From Hymenobacter taeanensis (GTDB lineage Bacteria > Bacteroidota > Bacteroidia > Cytophagales > Hymenobacteraceae), in the NCBI RefSeq assembly GCF_013137895.1, contig NZ_CP053538.1, forward strand, positions 433,501 through 497,500: a stretch of 64,000 nt of DNA, given 5' to 3'. The position numbers and the translations under genes were made by a program. Numbering within the stretch: the first letter of the stretch is position 1; each line of letters opens with the position of its first letter. A model generated the notes under the pieces. That model was not told the origin of the DNA, did not search any database, and worked only from the letters and a program-made list of their open reading frames with translations. Positions 27,576 to 35,591 of this stretch are shown here, piece by piece.

Positions 27576-27641
27576 TTCGGCTTTGTTGCCCCGCTTAGTC
27601 CGCAAGTTTAAAGCTTAGTTAAAGGCTTAAGGCTTCTTGAT

Positions 27642-27683
27642 TCAAGAGCCTAGGCTATTGTAGTTAACAACCTAGGCTCTTGA
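27642..27683 (-). promoter_or_regulatory. Strong hairpin in the actA-actB gap
   Basis: A perfect 13-bp inverted repeat, TCAAGAGCCTAGG (27642-27654) and CCTAGGCTCTTGA (27671-27683), with a 16-base loop lies just after the actA stop. There is no U-run after it on the minus strand, so it is not a typical terminator. A processing or stability element protecting the actA message is the likeliest use. Confidence 0.6.
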
Positions 27684-27698
27684 GACCTGACTGACCTG

Positions 27699-29042
27699 TT
27701 AGTAGTGGCACTTCGAGCACTCGGTGCCGCCATTTGACGATACGGTGAAGGGGACTGCACCATTCTTGGCGTCATGAAGCTTCACGAGGTTATCGTAGTA
27801 GGCATTGCCTTTCGTGTTCAAAGGAGTTTCGCGATGGCAGTTAATGCACCAGCCCATAGTCAGAGGAGAGTACTGATATACTACTTCCATATTCTGGATA
27901 GGACCGTGACAGGTCTGGCACTCGATGCCACCTACTTGCGTATGCTGAGAGTGGTTAAAGTAAGCTAAGTCAGGCAGGTTATGAATACGAACCCACTGAA
28001 TTGGCTGCTTACGCTCGATTGCGCGGTAGATCTTTTTGATTTCGGGAGACTCCGTTTTGATCTGCGAGTGGCAGTTCATACAGATGTTAGCCGAAGGAAT
28101 GTTGGCTGACTTGCTCTTGTAAACCGAAGTGTGGCAGTATGCGCAGTTGATCTGGTTCTCGCCAGCGTGCAGCTTGTGCGAGAAGGCAATGGGCTGCGTA
28201 GGCTGGTAGCCTTGCTGCAGGCCTACACCCATAGCACCCTGCACTGATTCGTAGAGGACTGCTAAGACGAAGACAATACCAACGATAGCACGTACGGCGG
28301 TTGATTTGTAAATCTTAGAGTAATCAAAGCGCTGCTCAATCACTTCAACATCACGGCCGTCGAGGTCTTTACGACCGCGAAGAACGTCCTTCATAATGTT
28401 GGCAATGATAACCAGCGTTACTACCAGTACGATGAGAACAACTACCAATACAATAAGTAATATGTTCATGTAGCTTCCAGCACCAGCTCCATCTGCTCCA
28501 GGAGTTTCGGCACCATCACCTGGCGTGATATTAGTACCTTGATTGTTTGCTACAGCGCCGGGCTTACCACCTTCTTGTGAGGTTACCCACGCTACGATAG
28601 AGGTGATTTCCTGATCAGAAAGCTGGAAGCTAGGCATTTGCTGCTTACCGTACTGGTTGAACAGCTTTACAGCATAATCATCACCGCTGGCAACAACTTT
28701 GCTGGAGTTCTTAATCCATGGAATAATCCAGGACATGGGACGGCGCTTAGTAATACCCGCTAAAGCAGGACCTACTACTACCTCGTTTACGGCATGGCAC
28801 TGAGCGCAATTACCTTTAAACAGGGCATCGCCGGCCGCAATAGCGGCAGCATCGCCACCACCAGCGGCGGGGGCAGTGGCTGTAGCAGGAGTTGCGCCAG
28901 CCGTAGCGTCGGGCGCTACACCTTCCTTACTCACGGCCGGAGCCGAACCAACCGTTTGTGCCAAGGCTTGACCATAAGCAGCAAACGTCAGAAACAGAGC
29001 AAGAAGGAGGTGGGGAAGGGAACGAAGTCGGATGCTATTCAT
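27699..29042 (-). CDS. actA: Alternative complex III subunit A, six-CxxCH cytochrome c
   Basis: A 447-residue protein with a signal peptide (SLPHLLLALFLTFAAYGQAL). It carries six CxxCH motifs. An N-terminal monoheme domain has CAQCH with QMPSFQLSD as a possible axial Met region. After a linker and a membrane helix (MNILLIVLVVVLIVLVVTLV) come CAYCH, CMNCH, CQTCH, CINCH and the C-terminal CSKCHY. ActA receives electrons from ActB and passes them on. Six motifs, rather than the five of the best-known ActA, reflect a fused monoheme domain. ATG 29042 (MNSIRLRSLPH) is chosen because a longer frame to 29090 has no ATG and would overlap the promoter at 29090-29120. First gene of the operon. Confidence 0.95.
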   Translation of the reverse strand: MNSIRLRSLPHLLLALFLTFAAYGQALAQTVGSAPAVSKEGVAPDATAGATPATATAPAAGGGDAAAIAAGDALFKGNCAQCHAVNEVVVGPALAGITKRRPMSWIIPWIKNSSKVVASGDDYAVKLFNQYGKQQMPSFQLSDQEITSIVAWVTSQEGGKPGAVANNQGTNITPGDGAETPGADGAGAGSYMNILLIVLVVVLIVLVVTLVIIANIMKDVLRGRKDLDGRDVEVIEQRFDYSKIYKSTAVRAIVGIVFVLAVLYESVQGAMGVGLQQGYQPTQPIAFSHKLHAGENQINCAYCHTSVYKSKSANIPSANICMNCHSQIKTESPEIKKIYRAIERKQPIQWVRIHNLPDLAYFNHSQHTQVGGIECQTCHGPIQNMEVVYQYSPLTMGWCINCHRETPLNTKGNAYYDNLVKLHDAKNGAVPFTVSSNGGTECSKCHY

Positions 29043-29089
29043 AGCACAATTTGACGGGAAAAAAGAAACGCGGGGGTGCTCCAAGGCCA

Positions 29090-29120
29090 CAAATGTAGGT
29101 CGGGAAACGCAGAGAACAAA
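29090..29120 (-). promoter_or_regulatory. Promoter of the act-cox operon
   Basis: On the minus strand, TTTG (29120-29117), a 19-base spacer, then TACATTTG (29097-29090) match the Bacteroidota housekeeping promoter (TTTG, 17-23 nt, TAnnTTTG) exactly. The predicted transcript starts near 29084, giving a leader of about 40 bases before actA ATG 29042. Confidence 0.78.
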
Positions 29121-29407
29121 CCCGTTTCTGCTAATTTTCGCCCTTTGCAGTTGTCTAGAATTAATCTAAAAAGATGCATAAGCACGGTTCCGACCAGCAC
29201 TACTGACTGCTTCTGCACCTCTGCATCTTAGACCAATCTAACTTCTCTCCTACTCCTATATAATTAGCGCTACTCCCCTTATTAAGGACTTAAACTCCAA
29301 CTCAATAATTGGCCAGAAGGTTTTGCCGGTTGAGTATCAATTGTTTGCTGAAAGCAGGGTAAGGAATTATTTCTCCTTAATAGTATAGTAACGACCCAAA
29401 AACTCAT

Positions 29408-29415
29408 TACCTTTG
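29408..29415 (+). promoter_or_regulatory. -7 element for rpsF-rpsR-rplI
   Basis: TACCTTTG fits TAnnTTTG and lies 42 bp before rpsF ATG 29457, giving a leader of about 36 bases. No good TTG -33 box is seen at the usual distance, so strength is uncertain. Confidence 0.5.
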
Positions 29416-29456
29416 CCCCCTCATTTAGTTTTTCACACAATTTTCACCCCGTCGTA

Positions 29457-29831
29457 ATGGAAGTAAGAAATTACGAGACGGTCTTCATTTTGACTCCCGT
29501 ACTGAACGAGAGCCAAGTGCAAGAGACGGTCGAGAAGTTCACTCAGGTGCTTAAGGAAAATAGCGCCGACATTATCAACACTGAAGCTTGGGGCCTCAAG
29601 AAACTGGCGTACCCAATTCAGAAGAAGTCCACTGGCTACTACTTCCTCGTGGAGTTCACCGGTTCGGGCAACATCGTAGACACGCTGGAGCTGGCTTTCC
29701 GTCGCGACGAGCGTGTAATTCGCTTCCTGACTACGGTTCTGGATAAGCACGCTGTGGCTTACGGTGAGCGTCGTCGGAAGGGCGAGATGAACCAGCAGAA
29801 AGCAAAACAATCGGAAGCCGTAGCCCAGTAA
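29457..29831 (+). CDS. rpsF: 30S ribosomal protein S6
   Basis: A 124-residue S6 protein of the small ribosomal subunit, which pairs with S18 on 16S rRNA. Begins [20 protein letters not shown] and contains [20 protein letters not shown] and [19 protein letters not shown], all typical of S6. The Lys/Glu-rich C-terminal tail is slightly extended. It leads the rpsF-rpsR-rplI cluster; no ssb or priB gene lies between, as is usual in Bacteroidota. An S6:S18 leader-binding autoregulatory site cannot be confirmed in the short leader. Confidence 0.97.
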   Translation: MEVRNYETVFILTPVLNESQVQETVEKFTQVLKENSADIINTEAWGLKKLAYPIQKKSTGYYFLVEFTGSGNIVDTLELAFRRDERVIRFLTTVLDKHAVAYGERRRKGEMNQQKAKQSEAVAQ

Positions 29832-29840
29832 GTTAGAAAG

Positions 29841-30092
29841 ATGAGCCTCGCCAACGAAAAAATCCACAAGCAGGATACGCGCAAGAAATATTGCCGCTTC
29901 AAGAAAAATGGCATTAAGTACGTAGACTACAAAGACCCGAACTTCCTGCTGAAGTTCGTGAACGAGCAGGGCCGCATCCTGCCCCGTCGCATCACGGGCA
30001 CCAGCCTGAAGTTCCAGCGTAAAGTAGCTCAGGCCGTGGCTAAAGCCCGTCACCTGGCGCTGATGCCTTACGTAACCGACTCGTTGAAATAA
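29841..30092 (+). CDS. rpsR: 30S ribosomal protein S18
   Basis: An 83-residue S18 with the conserved core YCRFKKNGIKYVDYKDPNFL and LPRRITGTSLKFQRKVAQAV. It starts 9 bp after the rpsF stop, so the two partner proteins are co-translated from one message. It keeps one Cys near the N-terminus (KKYCRF) but no full zinc motif. Normal length. Confidence 0.97.
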   Translation: MSLANEKIHKQDTRKKYCRFKKNGIKYVDYKDPNFLLKFVNEQGRILPRRITGTSLKFQRKVAQAVAKARHLALMPYVTDSLK

Positions 30093-30124
30093 GTTGTCAG
30101 TGTTTAGTTGTCAGTTGTCAGTTG
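30093..30124. repeat. TTGTCAG short repeats between rpsR and rplI
   Basis: The 96-bp gap after rpsR begins with GTTGTCAGT (30093-30101), a five-base break, then AGTTGTCAGTTGTCAGTTG (30106-30124): three copies of GTTGTCAG with partial further units. The stretch is non-coding and looks like a small simple repeat inserted in the ribosomal operon. Confidence 0.6.
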
Positions 30125-30188
30125 CCGGTCGGGGCTTTTTGCAGTCGATCAACAACCAACAATTTGCAGCTAGCAACTCAATAAAGAC

Positions 30189-30632
30189 ATGGAAGTAATT
30201 CTGAAAGACGACGTTAAAGGTCTGGGCTACAAGAACGACACCGTTACTGTAAAGCCTGGCTACGGCCGTAACTACCTGCTCCCGCAGGGTCTGGCTATCC
30301 TAGCCGACAAAACCAACAAGAAAATTGTAGCCGAGAACGTACGTCAGGCTGCTCACAAAGCTGAAAAAGTGAAAGCTGATGCTCAAGCAGTAGCTGACAA
30401 AATCGGTGATGTGGTACTGGACATTCCTGCTAAAGTGGGTGAAAGCGGCCGTATCTTCGGTCGGGTCACTACGCTACAGTTGGCCGACGCACTGAAAGCT
30501 AAGGGCATCGATGTAGACCGTAAGCGTCTCTCGTTTGACTCGGAGCCCAGCGCAGTTGGTGAGTACACCGCTTCAGTTGATCTGCACCGCGAAGTAAAAC
30601 ACAAAGTACGCTTCAACGTAGTAGCTGAATAA
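30189..30632 (+). CDS. rplI: 50S ribosomal protein L9
   Basis: A 147-residue L9, which binds 23S rRNA near the L1 stalk. The N-terminal RNA-binding domain MEVILKDDVKGLGYKNDTV and VKPGYGRNYLLPQGLA is intact, followed by the long connecting helix (KAEKVKADAQAVADKI) and a C-terminal domain with ESGRIFGRVTTLQLADAL. Normal length. A rho-independent terminator follows 23 bp after the stop. Confidence 0.97.
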   Translation: MEVILKDDVKGLGYKNDTVTVKPGYGRNYLLPQGLAILADKTNKKIVAENVRQAAHKAEKVKADAQAVADKIGDVVLDIPAKVGESGRIFGRVTTLQLADALKAKGIDVDRKRLSFDSEPSAVGEYTASVDLHREVKHKVRFNVVAE

Positions 30633-30655
30633 GCTATTCCGCTTACATCTGAGAA

Positions 30656-30688
30656 AGCCCGGCTGCTTGAGTAGCCGGGCTTTTTTTT
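30656..30688 (+). terminator. Terminator of the rpsF-rpsR-rplI operon
   Basis: A 9-bp perfect stem AGCCCGGCT / AGCCGGGCT (30656-30664, 30673-30681) with an 8-base loop is followed by eight T (30681-30688). A standard rho-independent terminator. Confidence 0.93.
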
Positions 30689-30857
30689 CTCACCGGTAAG
30701 CTGTGAGAGTTTACTTCATCGGGCTTCAAATATTTCTATTTAATGGTGTTTGTTCCCTAACCAACGTACTCATGTATAGTTGCGTGATTTTGGTTGAACG
30801 AACGATGTTAAGTAGGTTGCCTGTCCGTTGGCCGTTTTAGGGCCGTATCAAGGAGAA

Positions 30858-33254
30858 ATGTTTCGTACTGAATTACCCCTTACGCCTCATCCACAACAGT
30901 TGCCGCACTCTGCGCGGGTACTGACGATAGGCTCGTGCTTCTCAGATTCGATTGGAAATCGGTTAGCAGATTTTAAGGTGGCAACACTGGTAAATCCTTT
31001 TGGTACTGTTTTCAATCCGGTGTCAGCGTGCAAGTTGCTTCGGGCAGCCGCCGGCGAAGACATGGACTGGCAGCAGCACCTCGTGGAAGCGCGTGGCCGC
31101 TGGCAGAGCTACGACTTGCACGCGACCCTGGGTGCCGACTCCCCGGTTGACCTGTTGCAGCGCATCCAGAGCATAGTGCGTGATACGGGTGTATTCCTGG
31201 CCACGGCTGATGCCGTAGTGCTAACATTGGGGACGGCCTACGCTTACCGCCTGCGCGAAACGGATGAAATTATCAGCAACTGCCATAAGGTACCAGCCGA
31301 GAAATTTGATAAAGAGCTGCTGACAGCCGATGAAATTATTGCGGCCATTGCGGAAACACACGCGTATTTGCGGCGCATAAATCCTCGTTTGCGCTTTATC
31401 CTGACGGTTAGCCCAGTGCGCCACTTGAAGGAGACCTTGCCTCTCAGCTCGGTAAGCAAATCCATGCTGCGTGTAGCGTGCCACTATCTGAGCGAGCTGT
31501 TACCGGATGTTTCTTACTTCCCGGCTTACGAGTTGCTAGTAGATGATCTGCGGGATTATCGGTTCTATGCTTCGGATATGCTGCATCCTTCAGATGTAGC
31601 AGAAAACTACATTTGGGAGCGGTTTACCCGCACTTATCTTGACACAGCTTTCGGCCGGTTCAAGAAAGAATGGGAAAGTATCCGGCAGGCACTAGCCCAC
31701 CGGCCCTTGCACATTGCGGCACCCGAGCACAGGCAGTTTTTAGAAAGCACTCTCGCCCGTCTGCAACGCCTCAGCGCGCAGGCCGATGTTCGGATGGAGC
31801 TGCTACACGTTGAGAGAGAACTAGCGGCTCTCCCCCTGCCCCCTCCCCCACCAGCCCCAGAGCCGGAGGAAGAAGACGAAGATGAGTACCAGGATGAAGA
31901 ACAGCTAGAGGAAGGCGACACTGCCCGGGCAGAGCTGCTCAGCCAAGGCAGTGGCCTCCTCATTGAGGCAGAGGATGCGGCTGAGCTCGAAGTAGCTGAG
32001 CCCGATTCAGAAGAGGCCTATGAATCGGCCTACTCTGGTGTAGACTTGGAGTATGCCACTGATGAAGAACTAGCAGAGGAAGAAGCTGATGCCATTGCCC
32101 AGGATGGTGAAACTCCTGTGCGCAAGAAAAAGCGTCGGTCGCGGGGTGGAGCTAAGCGCAGTAAGCGCAAGGCAGCACGCTTGGCGGCCGAAGCTGAAGC
32201 CAGTATCGCCGTTACGGCCATAGATGCCTCGCTTGAGCAACCCACTGTTGAGCAGGCGACAGAGACGGAACCCGACTCAGAACCGGCCCCCTTCACAGAA
32301 GGCATTACCTACATCTCCGAGGCTGAGTTATTTGGGAAGATGAACAGGCCTAGCACGGCTGAAGTAGGAGAACCTGCCTTGCAGGAGGAGCCCTCCCTCG
32401 CGACTGAGGAGGCCCCGGCAGCTGATGCTGAAGCTCCAGACGCGGCTGAGTCAGGTGGGCGTAATTCCCGTCGTAACAGACCACAGCGAAAAGGCCGGCA
32501 GCAGGAGCGAGAACCACGCCGGGGCACCCGTCCCGCGCTGTATGCAGTTCCTCATACCGAGGATACGGCCTCCACTGATCCGGAAGTGACGCCTACCGCG
32601 GAGCAACGCCCTTCTGTAGCTGTAGAACCTACGCCCTCCCCTTTGCCCGCGCTTACCTCGGAAATGCCCGGCGCTGAAGAATCATCGGCTTTGCTTAAAA
32701 GCCGCTCTCGTAACCGGGGAGGTGCCAGCCGCAACCGTGGCAACGCCGCCCAGAGCCGCGTGGCCGCTGCGGCAGAGTCTGCGGCCGCTGCGGCGCCACA
32801 AAGCGTAGCCCCTGCTCTTGATACGCAGGGTGAAGCGGTAGAACCTAGTGCCGCGCCGGAAGCACCCGCTCCTGCCTCAGCTACCACGCCAAAGCCACGG
32901 CCGAAGCGGGCGCCGCGCAAGCCAGCAACAACAGCCACTTCTCAGCCAGAAATAAGCACCCAGCCTGCAGCGGCAATTACCCCAGAGCCTCAAGCACCAG
33001 AAGCCGCCCCTGCTCCCAAGAAGCGCCCCCCCCGGAAAGCCAAAGCTACCCCAGCACCGGAACCACCAGTTGTTGCGGCTGCTCCTGAAAACGTAGCGCC
33101 AGCGCCAAAGGCCTCAAGAAGCCGCAAAAAGGCCGCTAACCCAGCGCCAGAACCCGGTGCGGCAACTCCCGAAGCTAAGGCTCCGGCCCCCAAGCGTGCT
33201 AGGCCACCCCGCCGCAAACCTACTCCTGGCTCGGGAACAGAGCCTAGCGAGTAA
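30858..33254 (+). CDS. GSCFA-domain protein with a 470-residue charged low-complexity tail
   Basis: A 798-residue protein. ATG 30858 is preceded by AAGGAG, one of few clear ribosome sites here; a TTG start at 30828 would add 10 residues. Residues 1 to about 310 are a GSCFA domain: VLTIGSCFSDSIG, NPFGTVFNPVS, ILTVSPVRHLKE and the DMLHPSDVAENYIWERF end, related to SGNH/GDSL hydrolases. From about residue 326 the chain is low complexity: an acidic block (EPEEEDEDEYQDEEQLEE), a basic block (KKKRRSRGGAKRSKRKAARL), then Ala/Pro/Thr stretches with islands such as RSRNRGGASRNRG, KKRPPRKAK and KRARPPRRKP. Such tails bind nucleic acids or partner proteins. The substrate of the enzyme is unknown. Confidence 0.85.
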   Translation: MFRTELPLTPHPQQLPHSARVLTIGSCFSDSIGNRLADFKVATLVNPFGTVFNPVSACKLLRAAAGEDMDWQQHLVEARGRWQSYDLHATLGADSPVDLLQRIQSIVRDTGVFLATADAVVLTLGTAYAYRLRETDEIISNCHKVPAEKFDKELLTADEIIAAIAETHAYLRRINPRLRFILTVSPVRHLKETLPLSSVSKSMLRVACHYLSELLPDVSYFPAYELLVDDLRDYRFYASDMLHPSDVAENYIWERFTRTYLDTAFGRFKKEWESIRQALAHRPLHIAAPEHRQFLESTLARLQRLSAQADVRMELLHVERELAALPLPPPPPAPEPEEEDEDEYQDEEQLEEGDTARAELLSQGSGLLIEAEDAAELEVAEPDSEEAYESAYSGVDLEYATDEELAEEEADAIAQDGETPVRKKKRRSRGGAKRSKRKAARLAAEAEASIAVTAIDASLEQPTVEQATETEPDSEPAPFTEGITYISEAELFGKMNRPSTAEVGEPALQEEPSLATEEAPAADAEAPDAAESGGRNSRRNRPQRKGRQQEREPRRGTRPALYAVPHTEDTASTDPEVTPTAEQRPSVAVEPTPSPLPALTSEMPGAEESSALLKSRSRNRGGASRNRGNAAQSRVAAAAESAAAAAPQSVAPALDTQGEAVEPSAAPEAPAPASATTPKPRPKRAPRKPATTATSQPEISTQPAAAITPEPQAPEAAPAPKKRPPRKAKATPAPEPPVVAAAPENVAPAPKASRSRKKAANPAPEPGAATPEAKAPAPKRARPPRRKPTPGSGTEPSE

Positions 33255-33290
33255 AGTGGCCTAGCCTCTGACTTTATGCATGATATTATA

Positions 33291-33318
33291 AAACCCGGCT
33301 CCTGGTGGCCGGGTTTTC
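33291..33318 (+). terminator. Terminator after the GSCFA gene
   Basis: Stem AAACCCGGC (33291-33299) with GCCGGGTTT (33308-33316) and an 8-base loop, followed by TTC. It lies only 25 bp before the next start codon (33343), so it may also act in the leader of that gene. Confidence 0.75.
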
Positions 33319-33342
33319 TATTTATCAACCTGCCTCAACTGC

Positions 33343-35385
33343 ATGTCAACACCCATCTCTTCTCCTGGCTTCAGCAACCGCTTGGCGCAGGAAACCAGCC
33401 CGTATTTGCTTCAGCACGCCCATAACCCTGTAGAATGGTACCCTTGGGGTGAAGAGGCTTTAACACGAGCACAGGCAGAGCAAAAACCGATTTTGGTGAG
33501 CATTGGATATGCAGCCTGCCATTGGTGCCACGTGATGGAGCGAGAGTCGTTTGAGAACCCGCAGATAGCAGCGGTAATGAACCGCTATTTTATCTGCATA
33601 AAGGTAGATAGGGAGGAGCGGCCCGATGTAGACCAAGTATACATGGATGCGCTGCAGGCTATGGGGCTGGCGGGTGGTTGGCCCCTGAACGTCTTTCTGA
33701 ACCCAGAGGCCAAACCTTTCTACGGCGGCACGTATTTTCAGCCCCGTAACTGGGTGCAGCTGCTGGAAAGTATTGGCCGGGGCTATGCCGGAGAGCACCG
33801 TGCCGAGCTGGACGCTTCAGCAGATCAGTTTGCGCAAGTACTTCAGGCAAGTGAACTGGACAAGTACCGCCTGCCAGCTACCAATGCTGGTCTTTCCGAC
33901 GACCAGTTTAAGCTGCTCGTCTACAACTTGGCCGCCCGCTTCGACCATGAGAAAGGCGGAATTAATCGAGCGCCAAAATTCCCGATGCCCAGCATCTGGC
34001 GTTTTCTGCTCCGCACCCACGCATTAACCAACAGCGATGCCCTTTTGGCGCAGTTGCACCTTACATTGCGCGAAATGGCCTGGGGCGGTATCCATGATCA
34101 GGTAGGCGGCGGGTTTGCTCGTTATTCAGTTGATGAAAATTGGCTGGTGCCGCATTTTGAAAAGATGCTCTATGACAATGGCCAACTACTTAGCCTGTAT
34201 GCAGAGGCCTTTCAACACACGCAGGATGAGCTTTACCGGCAAGTGACCTACGGTATAGTTGGGTTTGTGGAGCGTGAGCTGATGAGCCCCAATAGTGGTT
34301 TTTATTCTTCACTTGATGCAGACAGCGAGGGCGAGGAAGGCAAGTTCTACATCTGGACCCGAGCGGAGCTACAGGCAGTTTTGGGTGATGAGGAGCTGTT
34401 GGCCAGCGAGTATTATGGCTGCACTGCCCTGGGCAACTGGGAGCATGGCAGTAACATTTTGCACCGCCAAGAGTCTGACAAGGCTTTTGCGCAACATCAT
34501 CAGCTTGCACCCAGCGTTCTGGCTGACTTGGTTTCTGGTTGGAAGCACAAACTCCTCCAGGCGCGAGAAAGCCGCCTACGCCCGGGCCTTGACGATAAAA
34601 TTCTGACGGGCTGGAATGCGCTTATGCTACAAGGGCTGATTGATGCCTACCGCGCTTTTCAGGAGCCTAAGTTTTTAAAACTAGCCCTACGAAACGCCGC
34701 ATTTCTGCAACAGAACCTACGCCTAGGCAACCAGCTATACCGCAACTATAAGAATGGGCATGCTACCATTCATGCGTTCCTGGAAGATTATGCCCTGCTG
34801 ATACAGGCCTACATCAGCCTCTATGAGGCTACGTTTGCAGAGGAGTGGCTGCATGAAGCCGACGCGTTAGTGGCTTACGTACTGGAAAACTTCTTCGACC
34901 CCACTGAAAACCAGTTCTTCTATACCAACGCTCGGAGCGAAGCGCTAATAGCCCGCAAAAAGGAGCTTTTTGACAATGTTATTCCGGCGTCTAACTCCGT
35001 GATGGCGCATAACCTGCACCGCCTAGGCCTCCACCTAGAAAAAGAGCGCTACACCGAGTTAGCCGGACTTATACTACAACAAGTACACGAGCTGGTGGTG
35101 AAAGAACCGCACAACCTTGCTAACTGGGCAGCCCTCTATGCGGCTCGCCTACGCCCCACGGCAGAAGTAGCCATTGTGGGCCCGGAGGCCGCACGGTTCA
35201 GAGCGAACCTGAGCCAGCACTACCTGCCTAACGTAGTGCTGGCTGGCACCAGCAGCTCTAGTGAGCTACCGTTGCTTGCTAACCGCGAGGCCCGTCATAA
35301 TAGCACAACCATTTACGTGTGCTATAACCGAACTTGTCAGCAGCCGGTGCACTCGGTGGCCGAGGCGCTGGCTCAACTGGCCTAG
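33343..35385 (+). CDS. YyaL/SSP411-type protein, thioredoxin-like DUF255 plus six-hairpin domain
   Basis: A 680-residue cytoplasmic protein of the DUF255 (YyaL, spermatogenesis-associated protein 20) family. The N-terminal thioredoxin-like domain has [13 protein letters not shown] and the redox-like motif [15 protein letters not shown], then [19 protein letters not shown]. The C-terminal half is a six-hairpin glycosidase-like toroid ([46 protein letters not shown]). The biochemical role is not known; the family is widespread and conserved. The end carries [13 protein letters not shown]. Start ATG 33343 directly precedes conserved sequence and is likely. No operon partner; a 206-bp gap with TGGCCTAG words follows. 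Confidence 0.92.
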   Translation: MSTPISSPGFSNRLAQETSPYLLQHAHNPVEWYPWGEEALTRAQAEQKPILVSIGYAACHWCHVMERESFENPQIAAVMNRYFICIKVDREERPDVDQVYMDALQAMGLAGGWPLNVFLNPEAKPFYGGTYFQPRNWVQLLESIGRGYAGEHRAELDASADQFAQVLQASELDKYRLPATNAGLSDDQFKLLVYNLAARFDHEKGGINRAPKFPMPSIWRFLLRTHALTNSDALLAQLHLTLREMAWGGIHDQVGGGFARYSVDENWLVPHFEKMLYDNGQLLSLYAEAFQHTQDELYRQVTYGIVGFVERELMSPNSGFYSSLDADSEGEEGKFYIWTRAELQAVLGDEELLASEYYGCTALGNWEHGSNILHRQESDKAFAQHHQLAPSVLADLVSGWKHKLLQARESRLRPGLDDKILTGWNALMLQGLIDAYRAFQEPKFLKLALRNAAFLQQNLRLGNQLYRNYKNGHATIHAFLEDYALLIQAYISLYEATFAEEWLHEADALVAYVLENFFDPTENQFFYTNARSEALIARKKELFDNVIPASNSVMAHNLHRLGLHLEKERYTELAGLILQQVHELVVKEPHNLANWAALYAARLRPTAEVAIVGPEAARFRANLSQHYLPNVVLAGTSSSSELPLLANREARHNSTTIYVCYNRTCQQPVHSVAEALAQLA

Positions 35386-35591
35386 TGTGTTTTTTCAGGA
35401 GTTATAGACGCACTTTTAACAGAGCCAGGCCACTTCACAACCTTGGTCAGCGTAGTGCTTTTAGAGTGGCCTAGCGGGCACTTATGGTAGGCCAGCTATA
35501 TAGAACTGGCCTACGCAAATCGTAGATAGCTCGTCACTTCATTGAGGCTAGCCGTCTATCTTTACTATTCGCATTCTGTTTCTGATTTCTT

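Larger units (their letters stand above)
29043..29456. other. Divergent intergenic region, actA / rpsF
   Basis: A 414-bp gap between the divergent actA and rpsF genes. It contains the strong minus-strand promoter at 29090-29120 and a plus-strand -7 element at 29408-29415. The middle (about 29160-29390) is AT-rich with no open frame of note, no tRNA and no strong hairpin. Regulators of the respiratory operon would be expected to bind here, but no clear operator repeat is visible. Confidence 0.6.

Noticed and set aside
29408..29456. S6:S18 autoregulatory RNA motif in the rpsF leader
   Set aside because: The predicted leader is short and I could not recognise the bulged CCG-type fold by eye.
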